DNA from: Candidatus Paracaedimonas acanthamoebae
Lineage (GTDB): Bacteria; Pseudomonadota; Alphaproteobacteria; Caedimonadales; Caedimonadaceae
Length of the DNA: 64,000 nucleotides
Assembly: GCA_017307065.1 (NCBI GenBank)
Contig: JAFKGL010000014.1
Span: 41,271 to 105,270, forward strand
Direction: 5' to 3'
Shown here: in pieces, positions 38,805 to 47,222 of the stretch
Numbering within the stretch: the stretch's first letter is position 1
How the letters are laid out: each line of letters begins with the position of its first letter
Notes under the pieces: model-generated
Told to the model about the DNA's origin: nothing
Databases searched by the model: none
Seen by the model: only the letters and a program-made list of their open reading frames with translations
Translations under genes and position numbers: made by a program

Positions 38805-39461
38805 ATGAAACAAAAATTGTTTACTTTCTTTATAGTTATTCTCCTTTTTTTAAGTCAAGGAGCCAACTATTCATATAGTCAACATACAGTCACTCTTAAA
38901 TCTTCACTTCTTTCTTTTACACTCACTTATCCTTATGATTGGCATTGCGAAAGTGAACATGGCTTATCTAAAAATATCCAAGCCTTTTTAATACCCCAAA
39001 CTTTTCTTATGGATATCTCTCCTGCAACCATTTATGTCCGTGTCGTTCCACGTACATCACTTAGCCCTTCCCTCAAAAAATTTATAGAAAATGATTTTCA
39101 ACAGGTGAAAAAACAAAGGCCAAATCTTCAATATGGAACCGACTATACACTCACCGCCACAGATCAGAAAAAAGCGTACATAAGAACCTATTTTGAAGAG
39201 CCTCAAGGCCTTTATGATGCGATTGGGTACATCCCAGAAAAGAAAGCTTTTGTCATTATTATTCTCCAAGCCACTTCTCAAAAAGCTTATTTACGGGCAC
39301 TCCCAACTTTCCGGAATCTCATTATTTCCTATCGCTTAGAAATTCCTCAGAAAAAAGAGCCTACATCAAAACCTCTTCAAAAGAAAAAAGCAAAACCTAA
39401 AAAGAAGAAGATAAAACAAAAAATTCCTCCTAAAAAGAAATCTCAGGACATCAAATGTTAA
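38805..39461 (+). CDS. Exported protein with a lysine-rich C-terminal tail
   Basis: A 218-residue protein of unknown function. A signal peptide (LFTFFIVILLFLSQGANYSY) is followed by a compact domain of about 145 residues rich in aromatic strands (TLKSSLLSFTLTYPYDWHCE). The last about 40 residues are almost only Lys, Pro and Gln (for example KKKAKPKKKKIKQKIPPKKK). The domain resembles PsbP/DcrB-like lipid- or surface-interacting folds only in outline. The basic tail could bind LPS, nucleic acid or peptidoglycan. Confidence 0.65.
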   Translation: MKQKLFTFFIVILLFLSQGANYSYSQHTVTLKSSLLSFTLTYPYDWHCESEHGLSKNIQAFLIPQTFLMDISPATIYVRVVPRTSLSPSLKKFIENDFQQVKKQRPNLQYGTDYTLTATDQKKAYIRTYFEEPQGLYDAIGYIPEKKAFVIIILQATSQKAYLRALPTFRNLIISYRLEIPQKKEPTSKPLQKKKAKPKKKKIKQKIPPKKKSQDIKC

Positions 39462-39532
39462 AGGCATTCTTTAATTTTCTCCTGATTTCCTCTAAATTAA
39501 AACTTTAAAATAATGAGAAAGAACGTTCATTG

Positions 39533-40015
39533 ATGAAATATCTTATAGCCTTAATGTTTTTATTTATTTTTAATGTTTCTACGGCTTCTGAAAACTCTAT
39601 TTTTGGTTTGTGGAAAACCCAAGATCAGCGCGCTAAAGTTAAAATAAGCTCTTGCCCCACGAATGCAGAAGAACTTTGTGGCATTATTGTTGAACTTCGA
39701 GACCCTTTTGATCCTGAAACAGGTGAAGATAAAACAGATAAATTAAATTCTGATCCTGTTTTGAAAAATCGTAAACTCTTAGGACTTATGAATTTAACCG
39801 GTTTCAAGACTGCGTCACAAGATCCAAGACATTGGACGGATGGTAAGATTTATAGCCCTCGAGAAGGTGAAACTTATTCTTGTGAAATGTCTCTTATTGA
39901 ACCGAATACGCTGGAAGTTCGAGGCTATATCGGTCTCCCTATTTTTGGGAAAACCCAAACATGGACACGCACAACAACGGATGAAAAATTACAGTCATTT
40001 CCTGATGCAGAATAA
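39533..40015 (+). CDS. DUF2147 family exported protein
   Basis: A 160-residue periplasmic protein. After a signal peptide (MKYLIALMFLFIFNVSTASE) it shows IFGLWKTQDQRAKVKISSC, CGIIVELRDPFDPETGEDKT, then DGKIYSPREGETYSCEMSL and LEVRGYIGLPIFGKTQTWTR, which are the conserved blocks of DUF2147. The family is often encoded near PHB and envelope genes; its function is not established. The ATG at 39533 is preferred to the TTG one codon upstream. Confidence 0.88.
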   Translation: MKYLIALMFLFIFNVSTASENSIFGLWKTQDQRAKVKISSCPTNAEELCGIIVELRDPFDPETGEDKTDKLNSDPVLKNRKLLGLMNLTGFKTASQDPRHWTDGKIYSPREGETYSCEMSLIEPNTLEVRGYIGLPIFGKTQTWTRTTTDEKLQSFPDAE

Positions 40016-40117
40016 GCCTTGTCCTAACTTTAAAGAAATACAGACTCTATTGAGCTGTTGTCATTAAAAACACCTTGATTCAGAAGACAACTTGCGTTAG
40101 GTTGCACTTTGTCTTAA

Positions 40118-40193
40118 GTCCCCATCGTCTAGTGGCCTAGGACACCGCCCTCTCACGGCGGCAACACGGGTTCGAATCCCGTTGGGGACGCCA
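40118..40193 (+). tRNA. tRNA-Glu (anticodon CTC)
   Basis: A complete cloverleaf with acceptor GTCCCCA pairing with TGGGGAC, anticodon stem CCGCC/GGCGG, loop CTCTCAC giving CTC, T loop GGGTTCGAATCCC and encoded CCA. It reads GAG. A run of seven T residues follows and can end the transcript. Confidence 0.97.
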
Positions 40194-40336
40194 TTTTTTT
40201 ATTTTTCTTTCATCTTAAGCTCCCCATTTTTTACGTAATAGGAAATATTTTTATTAATTTTTTTCAATAATATAATGTAAATTTCATTACATTACACAAA
40301 AATATTGCCAAAATAGTACTAAGAATTGGCAAAAAA

Positions 40337-40365
40337 TTGACTATCTTATTAGATTAGATTAAAAA
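40337..40365 (+). promoter_or_regulatory. Possible promoter of the 40.4 kb exported-protein gene
   Basis: TTGACT (40337-40342), 17-base spacer, TAAAAA (40360-40365), in very AT-rich DNA 37 bases before the gene. The -10 box is weak. Confidence 0.4.
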
Positions 40366-40401
40366 TCAATCAGTGAATTTATCAATAATAAGGACCTCAA
40401 T

Positions 40402-42303
40402 ATGAAATTATTAAAAAAATTATCTTTAGTTTCTTCTCTTGCTATCATCATTTGTACAACATCTCCTCTTTTTGCAAGCCCAAGCATGAGTGATTATTCT
40501 AGGCTTGAAAATGAATATCCCTCTTATTTTAAGGGATTTTCTAAAACAGCTAACGATTTGAATTTAATAAAATCTTATAGAGGAAAAGAAGAATTTCGAG
40601 ATCCTGACGAAAGACTTTCTCCTAAATTCACAGAGCTTTATCAAGCATTGGTCGCAAGCGCAGATCAAAAACTTCATTCTCTCGCAAAAGATTTAAAGCC
40701 CTATACTGAGGATAAAGACAAACAAAACATGCGTGATTACATGTATTTTCTTTTTACAGCTTCTCTGGCCATATCAGAACATACTGATTCAGAAGCACAA
40801 TTTTTTAGAGCAGCTGGTTTTTCTGGGACCTATTCCGTTATTAAATCATTTGATTTAAAGAATCCCCTAAAAACAATATGGAGAACGCTAAAAAAATCAT
40901 ATGAAAAAAATGATGATAGAGGAGACTATACACGTAAGAACGGACCATTAACTTTCACAGATAGAACTGATAATTTTTCAAAAAAATTTAGCCAAAGTCC
41001 TTTTAAAGACATTACTTATCTCATGCTCTGTACAGAGCCCAATGAAGATGTCTTAGGGTTATATTATCTCGCTTGGACTTATTATAAAGGCATTCACCCT
41101 GTGCCCGTTACTTTACTTGCGGGGGACGAAAAACTTCACGGTATCAAGATGAGCTCTTGGGGAAAAGTCTGCCATGATTCTGCCCATGATATACTTGATC
41201 TCGGAGATATGAGTGCTGAGGGATTTTCAGTTATCCTCACAAACTATTATTTAGAAAAATTAACAGAAAAGTTGAAAGATTTAGATTCAACAGAAAAAAA
41301 GAAATATAGCATTCCTAAAATATTACCTTATATCAATGCCTTTGCTATTTCTGTTTATGAGGCTTATCAAGAAAGTCTCGTTGCGATCCTCGAGAGCTCA
41401 ATAGTTCCTTTATTAAAAACAGAAAAAAGTACACCTTCATCTGATTTAACAGCATTTATGGCAGGAGCTTTTATCCATGCCCATGAAGAGCCAATTTTAC
41501 TTTCACCTCATTTAGCAACAAGTAACCTTCAGGATATTCTACAAAACTCTATGAAACAATTTACGTCAAGAATAGATGATAGTACTGAAATAAGTGCCCT
41601 TAAAGATGAGGGAGAACCAAAAACGCCTTCCATTCAAGGCTCTTTTTCAACTTCTTATATTACGGGGGAAACAACTCTCACGGATGAAGAGATTTTTGAA
41701 ATTGTGAAGAAGAAAAAGCTTAGTGAATATTTCCATACTCCTTATCAATATTTTTTAAATTCAAAATATTCTACTATTGAAGAAGATAAAATTGCTGAAT
41801 ATTCCATAATACGCAATCCTTTTTATATTCAAATAAATATTGTCATGATTGATGGAAGTGAATGTCTCTACCGAGAATTAAGTAATTATTCAAAACAACT
41901 TAATCTCGATCATGATCGCCATCTTCTTCTACCAGCAGAAGTTGTACTTGCAGAAAAATATAACTACAGCATTCCGGTTGTCCCTAGTAAAGATCAATAT
42001 CCAAATGATTCAACCTCTTTTGAAAAAGCTGTTGAAGAATGCTTATTACAACTTGAGAAAGGACGTGGCTATCTGATGAAGTTCTTCTTAGCAGAAGCCG
42101 TAAAATTTAGCACGTCTTCCACCCCAGAAGGCGCAACGATTGCAGATCAGTTTGCAGCTAAATATTCAGAAGCTTTAAGTAAACTACAAACTGAAATTCC
42201 TGCATTTATTGGGGATTTGCAACAATTTTTATCAGCGGCGACAGCAACTCACGAAATTGAAAATATATCCCTAATAGCCTCTTCATCTAAAGAGGAAAAC
42301 TGA
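40402..42303 (+). CDS. Large exported protein of unknown function
   Basis: A 633-residue protein that I do not recognise. A signal peptide (LSLVSSLAIIICTTSPLFAS) is followed by an apparently all-helical, charged mature protein. AAGGA lies just upstream of the ATG. Features worth noting are a conserved-looking centre (KVCHDSAHDILDLGDMSAEG) and ALVASADQKLHSLAKDLKPY near residue 80. There is no enzyme motif. It has its own terminator. Together with the exported proteins at 15.8, 44.0, 59.0 and 61.7 kb it belongs to a lineage-specific set of secreted proteins. Its function is not inferred. Confidence 0.75.
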   Translation: MKLLKKLSLVSSLAIIICTTSPLFASPSMSDYSRLENEYPSYFKGFSKTANDLNLIKSYRGKEEFRDPDERLSPKFTELYQALVASADQKLHSLAKDLKPYTEDKDKQNMRDYMYFLFTASLAISEHTDSEAQFFRAAGFSGTYSVIKSFDLKNPLKTIWRTLKKSYEKNDDRGDYTRKNGPLTFTDRTDNFSKKFSQSPFKDITYLMLCTEPNEDVLGLYYLAWTYYKGIHPVPVTLLAGDEKLHGIKMSSWGKVCHDSAHDILDLGDMSAEGFSVILTNYYLEKLTEKLKDLDSTEKKKYSIPKILPYINAFAISVYEAYQESLVAILESSIVPLLKTEKSTPSSDLTAFMAGAFIHAHEEPILLSPHLATSNLQDILQNSMKQFTSRIDDSTEISALKDEGEPKTPSIQGSFSTSYITGETTLTDEEIFEIVKKKKLSEYFHTPYQYFLNSKYSTIEEDKIAEYSIIRNPFYIQINIVMIDGSECLYRELSNYSKQLNLDHDRHLLLPAEVVLAEKYNYSIPVVPSKDQYPNDSTSFEKAVEECLLQLEKGRGYLMKFFLAEAVKFSTSSTPEGATIADQFAAKYSEALSKLQTEIPAFIGDLQQFLSAATATHEIENISLIASSSKEEN

Positions 42304-42350
42304 TCCAGCTTCCCTCTAAATATGCTACGACATAAGTTAATACTAAATTT

Positions 42351-42391
42351 AAAGGGCTCCTGATTATAAAAAATCAATTAGGAAGCCCTTT
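42351..42391 (+). terminator. Terminator after the 40.4 kb gene
   Basis: Arms AAAGGGCT (42351-42358) and AGCCCTTT (42384-42391), with further pairing TCCT / AGGA inside. It ends in TTTGATTT. Confidence 0.7.
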
Positions 42392-43356
42392 GATTTAAGT
42401 CTTTCAATAATTCAGAATGAATAATTTTTCACCTATTTACTCGGATAAATTGAATTAAAAAGATTGAAAAATTTAAGTTTGTTCCCATAAAATACTAACA
42501 AATAAAAAATTCTAGAGTCATTTTTATAAAACAACGCCTCAACTCCATCCCCTATCGTTATCTTGATTGATCTTATAGATCATCCTTATCATCAATCGAT
42601 CTATCCTAACCTTCTTCATCACAAATCGATTCATTCCGATTCCTTTTGTCTCCACTACCTCTAACTTGCACTGTGCCCTTCACCCACAAAATCAAGAATG
42701 ACCAAGGAACAGAAAGATATTTCCTTTTACACCACACCTTCTGACCTTGTTCATCTTTTGCCTAATCCTTTGTCTTGATGACTTGCCATTCCTGTGCACT
42801 CTTAGTAAATGACTCTCACCAACTTCATCCACTCCCTTTCAAATATCTGTTGAAAGAGCTCACATGAAAGAAAAGGTTTAGGACTTTGCCTTTCAACACT
42901 TTTTCCTGACACAAGACTTCCCTCTTGTCATTCGCTTGGCCTAAGGTTCCAAGACAGGACCTTTGGAAAAGTTCCTCTATCTTATCCCCCTTTTTTCAGG
43001 GGCGTCGTCCCCTAAAAAAAGGCAAAGAAAGAGCATTCGCTCAAAAAGAGCGTTAAAAGGACTTCTTTACGTCATAAGTCAGGTTGTAATCCCTGATTTA
43101 TTCTTCTTTTATGACCTTAGATGTAAGAGATTTTGTAAAAGGATTATCAAGAGGTTCTAAGTCTTAATAAGGGAAGAGATTCATCTCTGACCATCTATTA
43201 ATACCATATCACACCTTGATACAAATTTCAAGAAAAACCCGTCCCATTTTCAACTTATTTTTTCTTTGAAACCAATATTCTATATAAAAATCCACTTTAA
43301 TTAATTATTCATTTTTTATTGTTAAAATCTAAAACGAATACAATGAAGAGGATCAA
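42392..43356. other. Non-coding stretch with CT-rich block and a long hairpin
   Basis: About 960 bases without a credible gene. The part from about 42540 to 42960 is pyrimidine-rich on the plus strand and less AT-rich than its surroundings, with loose repeats around AATCGAT (42594-42630). It may be a decayed gene or insertion sequence, but no fragment is recognisable on either strand. A strong inverted repeat is listed at 42989-43022. Confidence 0.5.
42989..43022. repeat. Long perfect-type hairpin CCTTTTTT-AGGGG / CCCCT-AAAAAAGG
   Basis: Outer arms CCTTTTTT and AAAAAAGG flank an inner AGGGG / CCCCT stem with a CGTCGT loop. In both directions the T run precedes rather than follows the GC stem, so it does not look like a terminator. 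It may be a symmetrical element end or a structured RNA. Confidence 0.5.
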
Positions 43357-43716
43357 ATGAATCACATTCTAAAATTATCTGTCCTAGCAAGTATTTTCAC
43401 TCTTTCGGGGTGTGCTTATGAAATAAATAGACCTGTTTATACACCTTCTTGTGACGCACAACGAAGCAATTGTCTTCTTGCCTGCCGAGAAAGCCACTTC
43501 AATAATATGCCTGCTCTTGAAGCGTGCCATACACAGTGTGAGCGAAATTTTACAATCTGCCTTCAACCAGCCCCCGTTATTGTTGAACATGAAGCTCCCG
43601 TAGTTGTCGAGACAGATCCTGCTTTGGCGATTAATCCCTACCCTGTCTATTATGGCGGATGGAGATCTCATAATTGGTGGCACCCTCACTACCATCCTCA
43701 TTTTCGCCGTCGTTAG
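43357..43716 (+). CDS. Small Cys- and His-rich lipoprotein
   Basis: A 119-residue lipoprotein. The signal peptide ends in the lipobox LSGC (residues 16-19). The mature part first has a block of six more Cys residues in paired spacing (SCDAQRSNCLLACRESHFNN, then CHTQCERNFTIC), likely disulphide-bonded. It ends in a His/Trp/Arg-rich tail (RSHNWWHPHYHPHFRRR) that could bind metal ions. AGAGGA precedes the ATG. No specific family is known to me. Confidence 0.75.
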   Translation: MNHILKLSVLASIFTLSGCAYEINRPVYTPSCDAQRSNCLLACRESHFNNMPALEACHTQCERNFTICLQPAPVIVEHEAPVVVETDPALAINPYPVYYGGWRSHNWWHPHYHPHFRRR

Positions 43717-44032
43717 ATAAAGGTAATATTTTTTTGATGTTGTCACCTTTCATTTTGCATAAGGAACTTTTTTAGAAAAATTACTCATAAACGCGGGCTC
43801 AGTGGTTTATTTGATGATAAAGATTATTACTCTTTCAATCGTTTTAAGTTTCAAGCATAGAATTTATTACTAGGCTTAATTTTCTTTAGCGCCATTTTCC
43901 CTTATCTGCTTTTATAAAAAATATCTTTAATATAAAAGTGGATTAAGGAAAAATATTGACAAACGAGAAAAAATAACCACATTGTATATTTATTAAACAC
44001 TTTTCTAAAAATATATCTTTAGGGTTTACTAA
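43717..44032. other. AT-rich intergenic region
   Basis: About 315 bases with no gene. A consensus TTGACA lies at 43956-43961, but no good -10 box is at the right distance, so the promoter of the next gene is uncertain. Confidence 0.4.
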
Positions 44033-45712
44033 ATGAAATTCAAACTTTCTTCTCTCCTACTGTCTTCAATGTTGGTTACATCTGTAGCTTCCGCAAGTGC
44101 TATAAAATTATCAGATGTTTTTAATGGATCAGTGCCAACGGATATCGAAGAAGACCCCATAAAACGCCTACAATATCAAGCCGCGGCACAAACCAAATTT
44201 TCTAGGAAAGTGGATGATATTAGATTGATGGAAGATCAGTTCGAGCGCTTTTATGGTCCTTTAAGTCGTCAAAAAGAAAATAAAGCGAATCGTAAACGCG
44301 ATCGAATGATAGCAACGGCTCTATTTGATACTTTAAAAAAACAAGAAGATAAATTATCAATGGCAATGATGCTTTCTAAAGGTCATGAATTTGTAGATGC
44401 TCCAGGAATCGTAGGTGGACATTTCATAACACTAGGACATCACGTTGCCTTAAAACGCCAAATCGAAGAAATCTCTCGAAAAATTGCAGCCCAAGTGGCT
44501 GACATGGTTCAACTCAAAGCTGAACAACAAGAAGTACAAGACCAAGCCGATAGATACGCTCTTATAAAATGTCTTACATTTCTAAATTTTTATTCCGCTC
44601 TTCCTAATGATGATTTTAATTATCATGAATATAAAGTCCCGTTAACGACATTAAGTTCTGATGTTGTTCCGACTTTGCGTCGGGTGGTTAATGCATATGT
44701 TGCCCATGCAGAACAAACAGCTGTAAGAGTAGTGGTTGATAGAGAATTTTCTAAATTTGAAGAAGCCCTTGATAAGAATATGTATAGTTGTCCCCTAATA
44801 GGATTCCACCATACAACCATTGGGGTCATCCTCTCTAAAAATTTTCGGATTCCAGATGAAACTCAAGGAGCGATAACAACAAGTATAGTACCCTGGTTAC
44901 TAGAAAAATATACAGGACAAAATGAAGAAAGATATGATTATTCCTCCGAACCAATAAGGCAAGAGGAAGATGATTTTCAAGAAGCAATAGATCCTAAACT
45001 TGATGATCTAAGGGCTGATCGGCAAATCAAAGCTTCTATGATGAAATGGAAAAGTAAAATTAATATGGCTCCAGGCTCACTAATTCAACGCTTGGGCTTA
45101 GAGAGTGCTTTCTTTAACTCTGATTTTTCAATAATAACTTATCCTTATATGTTGTCTTTCACAGATTTACAAAGAAAGCTCGAAGGCACGAATTTAATCC
45201 CTTACCCTGATACGCTTAAAGATCACAAAGTGTGGTCCTTAGGAAAAATGCAGCTTACATTAAATTTCTTTAGCGCTCTAAAGGAAAAAAATGAGCAAAC
45301 ATTGAAACGTATTCTGCCAATTTTACAGTTTGTTGAGAATAAAACACAGGGTATTTCAGCTTTATCTAAAACTTCTATTCAAGGAGATAAGAGTGGATTT
45401 AAACAACTCTTAACTCAAAACAAAACTATGGCTATAGAGCATGCTTATTTAAAATACATAAGTTATGCAAATATGTTTTATGCTTTAAGTCATGATCATG
45501 AGGGGAAAGAAGTCCCTGAGTTAAAGATTGTAGATCCTGCTGTAGAAGAATTTCTCGATAAACCATTAGCCACAGAATTTCGACTTGATCATATAATGGC
45601 TGCTAAAGCCCATAAGTGGGGAAGCAGAGTCCTAGAACATGGAGAAGAGTTTATTACGGAAAAAGGACTTCAAGCTCATATCTTTTTTCAAAAGAAAGCA
45701 AAAAAAGGCTGA
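44033..45712 (+). CDS. Large exported helical protein of unknown function
   Basis: A 559-residue protein without recognised relatives. A signal peptide (MKFKLSSLLLSSMLVTSVAS) is followed by a mostly helical, charged mature part. It includes a predicted coiled coil at about residues 140-180 (KRQIEEISRKIAAQVADMVQ, then LKAEQQEVQDQ). No catalytic motif or membrane segment is visible. It is next to the RND efflux operon, on the opposite strand and convergent, with no sign of functional linkage. Confidence 0.72.
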   Translation: MKFKLSSLLLSSMLVTSVASASAIKLSDVFNGSVPTDIEEDPIKRLQYQAAAQTKFSRKVDDIRLMEDQFERFYGPLSRQKENKANRKRDRMIATALFDTLKKQEDKLSMAMMLSKGHEFVDAPGIVGGHFITLGHHVALKRQIEEISRKIAAQVADMVQLKAEQQEVQDQADRYALIKCLTFLNFYSALPNDDFNYHEYKVPLTTLSSDVVPTLRRVVNAYVAHAEQTAVRVVVDREFSKFEEALDKNMYSCPLIGFHHTTIGVILSKNFRIPDETQGAITTSIVPWLLEKYTGQNEERYDYSSEPIRQEEDDFQEAIDPKLDDLRADRQIKASMMKWKSKINMAPGSLIQRLGLESAFFNSDFSIITYPYMLSFTDLQRKLEGTNLIPYPDTLKDHKVWSLGKMQLTLNFFSALKEKNEQTLKRILPILQFVENKTQGISALSKTSIQGDKSGFKQLLTQNKTMAIEHAYLKYISYANMFYALSHDHEGKEVPELKIVDPAVEEFLDKPLATEFRLDHIMAAKAHKWGSRVLEHGEEFITEKGLQAHIFFQKKAKKG

Positions 45713-45752
45713 AAAAGATCAAGGTTGCTTTAAATCCTGCTAATTAAGCATG

Positions 45753-45776
45753 AGCTCTTAGGTTCTTCTAAGAGCT
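45753..45776. terminator. Hairpin between convergent genes
   Basis: AGCTCTTAG / CTAAGAGCT with a six-base loop. It overlaps the stop codon of the efflux outer-membrane gene and has no T run on either side, so its role as a terminator is uncertain. Confidence 0.35.
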
Positions 45777-47222
45777 TGCACTTTCTAACAGTTTATTTTC
45801 CTCAATTGTTTTTTCGAGACTCCCTCCTCCTAACGCCTTATAAAGCATCGCTCCGTTACTAAGGCGAGAATACTGAATATCAATAAGACTTGCATGAGCA
45901 TTAAAAAGATCTTGCTGGATTTCAAGAAGATCACTCAAATTATTAATTCCTTGGTGATAACGTTGCTTCATTAAATTTTCTCGCGCTGCAATAGCTTTCA
46001 CATATCGAGCTTGCGCCCTTAATTGTTGTTCAAGAGATGTACGAGCCGCTAAAGCATCTGATACCTCTCGAAAGGCGGATTGGATAGATTTTTCGTAGTC
46101 AACAATCGACATCTCTTTCCGGATTGTTGCAAGATCAAGATTATCTATATTCGTTCCCCAATCAAAGATAGGCATCGTTAGTGATGGTGCAAAGTTCCAT
46201 GTATTCCTGCCTGGACGAAATAGATGAGATAATTGATTACTTGCCGTTCCAAAAGTTGAGGTTAATGAAATCGTAGGAAAAAATGCCGCACGAGCTGCAC
46301 CAATATTCGCATTTGCAGCTTGTAAATTTCGTTCAGCCGCAAGAATATCTGGTCGATTTAAAAGTAATTCTGAAGGTAATCCAGCGGAAATATTAAGCAT
46401 CATTTTTTGAAGAGAAAGCGAAGCATTATGTTTTTTTGAAGGTAGCTCTTTCCCAACAAGCAATGTAAGAGAATTAATAGCTTGAGCGTGCAAAAGTTTT
46501 AGCTTAGCTGCCTCAGAAAGAGTTGACTCCAAAAGGCTTTCTTGTTGACGTACGTCATTAAGAGAAGCATTTCCTGCCGTAAAACGGTTCTTTATCATTT
46601 TTAATTGCTCTTCTTGAGCTGCAATAAGTTGGTTTTTAATTTCCTCTTGCTCTGCATATCGGCACTCAAGGAAATACGCGCTCGCGACCTCTGAAATAAG
46701 AGAAATTTGAACGGAACGTTGGGCTTCTTCTGTCGCTAAATAATCATTAAGAGCTACTTCTTTTAAACTTTGAATACGCCCAAAGAAATCAATTTCAAAA
46801 TCAGTTAAACCAATTCCTAAACTCTGTTGTCTTGTTAAAGTGGGATAACCTGGTTGAGTAAGATCCACTGAGGTTCGAGCAGCGTTATAAGTAGCTGAAG
46901 CTTTAATGGTGGGTAATTGTTCATTACTTTGAATATCATACTGAAGACGCGCTTCTTCAATTGCCAAAATCGCTTTTCGTAAATCACGATTATGGTGAAG
47001 AGACATCTCAATTAATTGATAAAGATAAGAATCGCTAAAAAAATCTCGCCATCCAATCGTCACAACTTTTTGAGAGATCAATGTTTCTTTATTTTCACCC
47101 TTCTCGTGTAAATCTGGATAGTCATTCAAGATAGGTAGCCCAGGTTGATGATACGTTGGCATCATTGAACAACTGGATAAAAATAGAGCACTTCCTAAAG
47201 ATATTTTGCATAACTTAAGCAT
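45768..47222 (-). CDS. RND efflux outer-membrane lipoprotein (NodT/OprM type)
   Basis: A 484-residue TolC-like channel. The lipobox LFLSSC at residues 14-19 indicates lipid anchoring. Two outer-membrane efflux repeats follow, with the family signature [20 protein letters not shown] followed by [19 protein letters not shown], and [20 protein letters not shown]. It is the third gene of a periplasmic adaptor-permease-channel operon; its start overlaps the permease gene by eight bases. Confidence 0.93.
   Translation of the reverse strand: MLKLCKISLGSALFLSSCSMMPTYHQPGLPILNDYPDLHEKGENKETLISQKVVTIGWRDFFSDSYLYQLIEMSLHHNRDLRKAILAIEEARLQYDIQSNEQLPTIKASATYNAARTSVDLTQPGYPTLTRQQSLGIGLTDFEIDFFGRIQSLKEVALNDYLATEEAQRSVQISLISEVASAYFLECRYAEQEEIKNQLIAAQEEQLKMIKNRFTAGNASLNDVRQQESLLESTLSEAAKLKLLHAQAINSLTLLVGKELPSKKHNASLSLQKMMLNISAGLPSELLLNRPDILAAERNLQAANANIGAARAAFFPTISLTSTFGTASNQLSHLFRPGRNTWNFAPSLTMPIFDWGTNIDNLDLATIRKEMSIVDYEKSIQSAFREVSDALAARTSLEQQLRAQARYVKAIAARENLMKQRYHQGINNLSDLLEIQQDLFNAHASLIDIQYSRLSNGAMLYKALGGGSLEKTIEENKLLESASS

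Noticed and set aside
42989..43022. The GC-stem hairpin as a rho-independent terminator
   Set aside because: In both directions the T run comes before the GC stem, not after it.
42963..43160. 65-codon frame in the 42-43 kb gap
   Set aside because: It spans the long hairpin, is dominated by basic residues from A-rich DNA, and has no ribosome binding site or family resemblance.
43384..43746. 120-codon antisense frame across the small lipoprotein gene
   Set aside because: The sense strand has a clear lipobox and ribosome binding site; the antisense frame has none and is a mirror of its codons.
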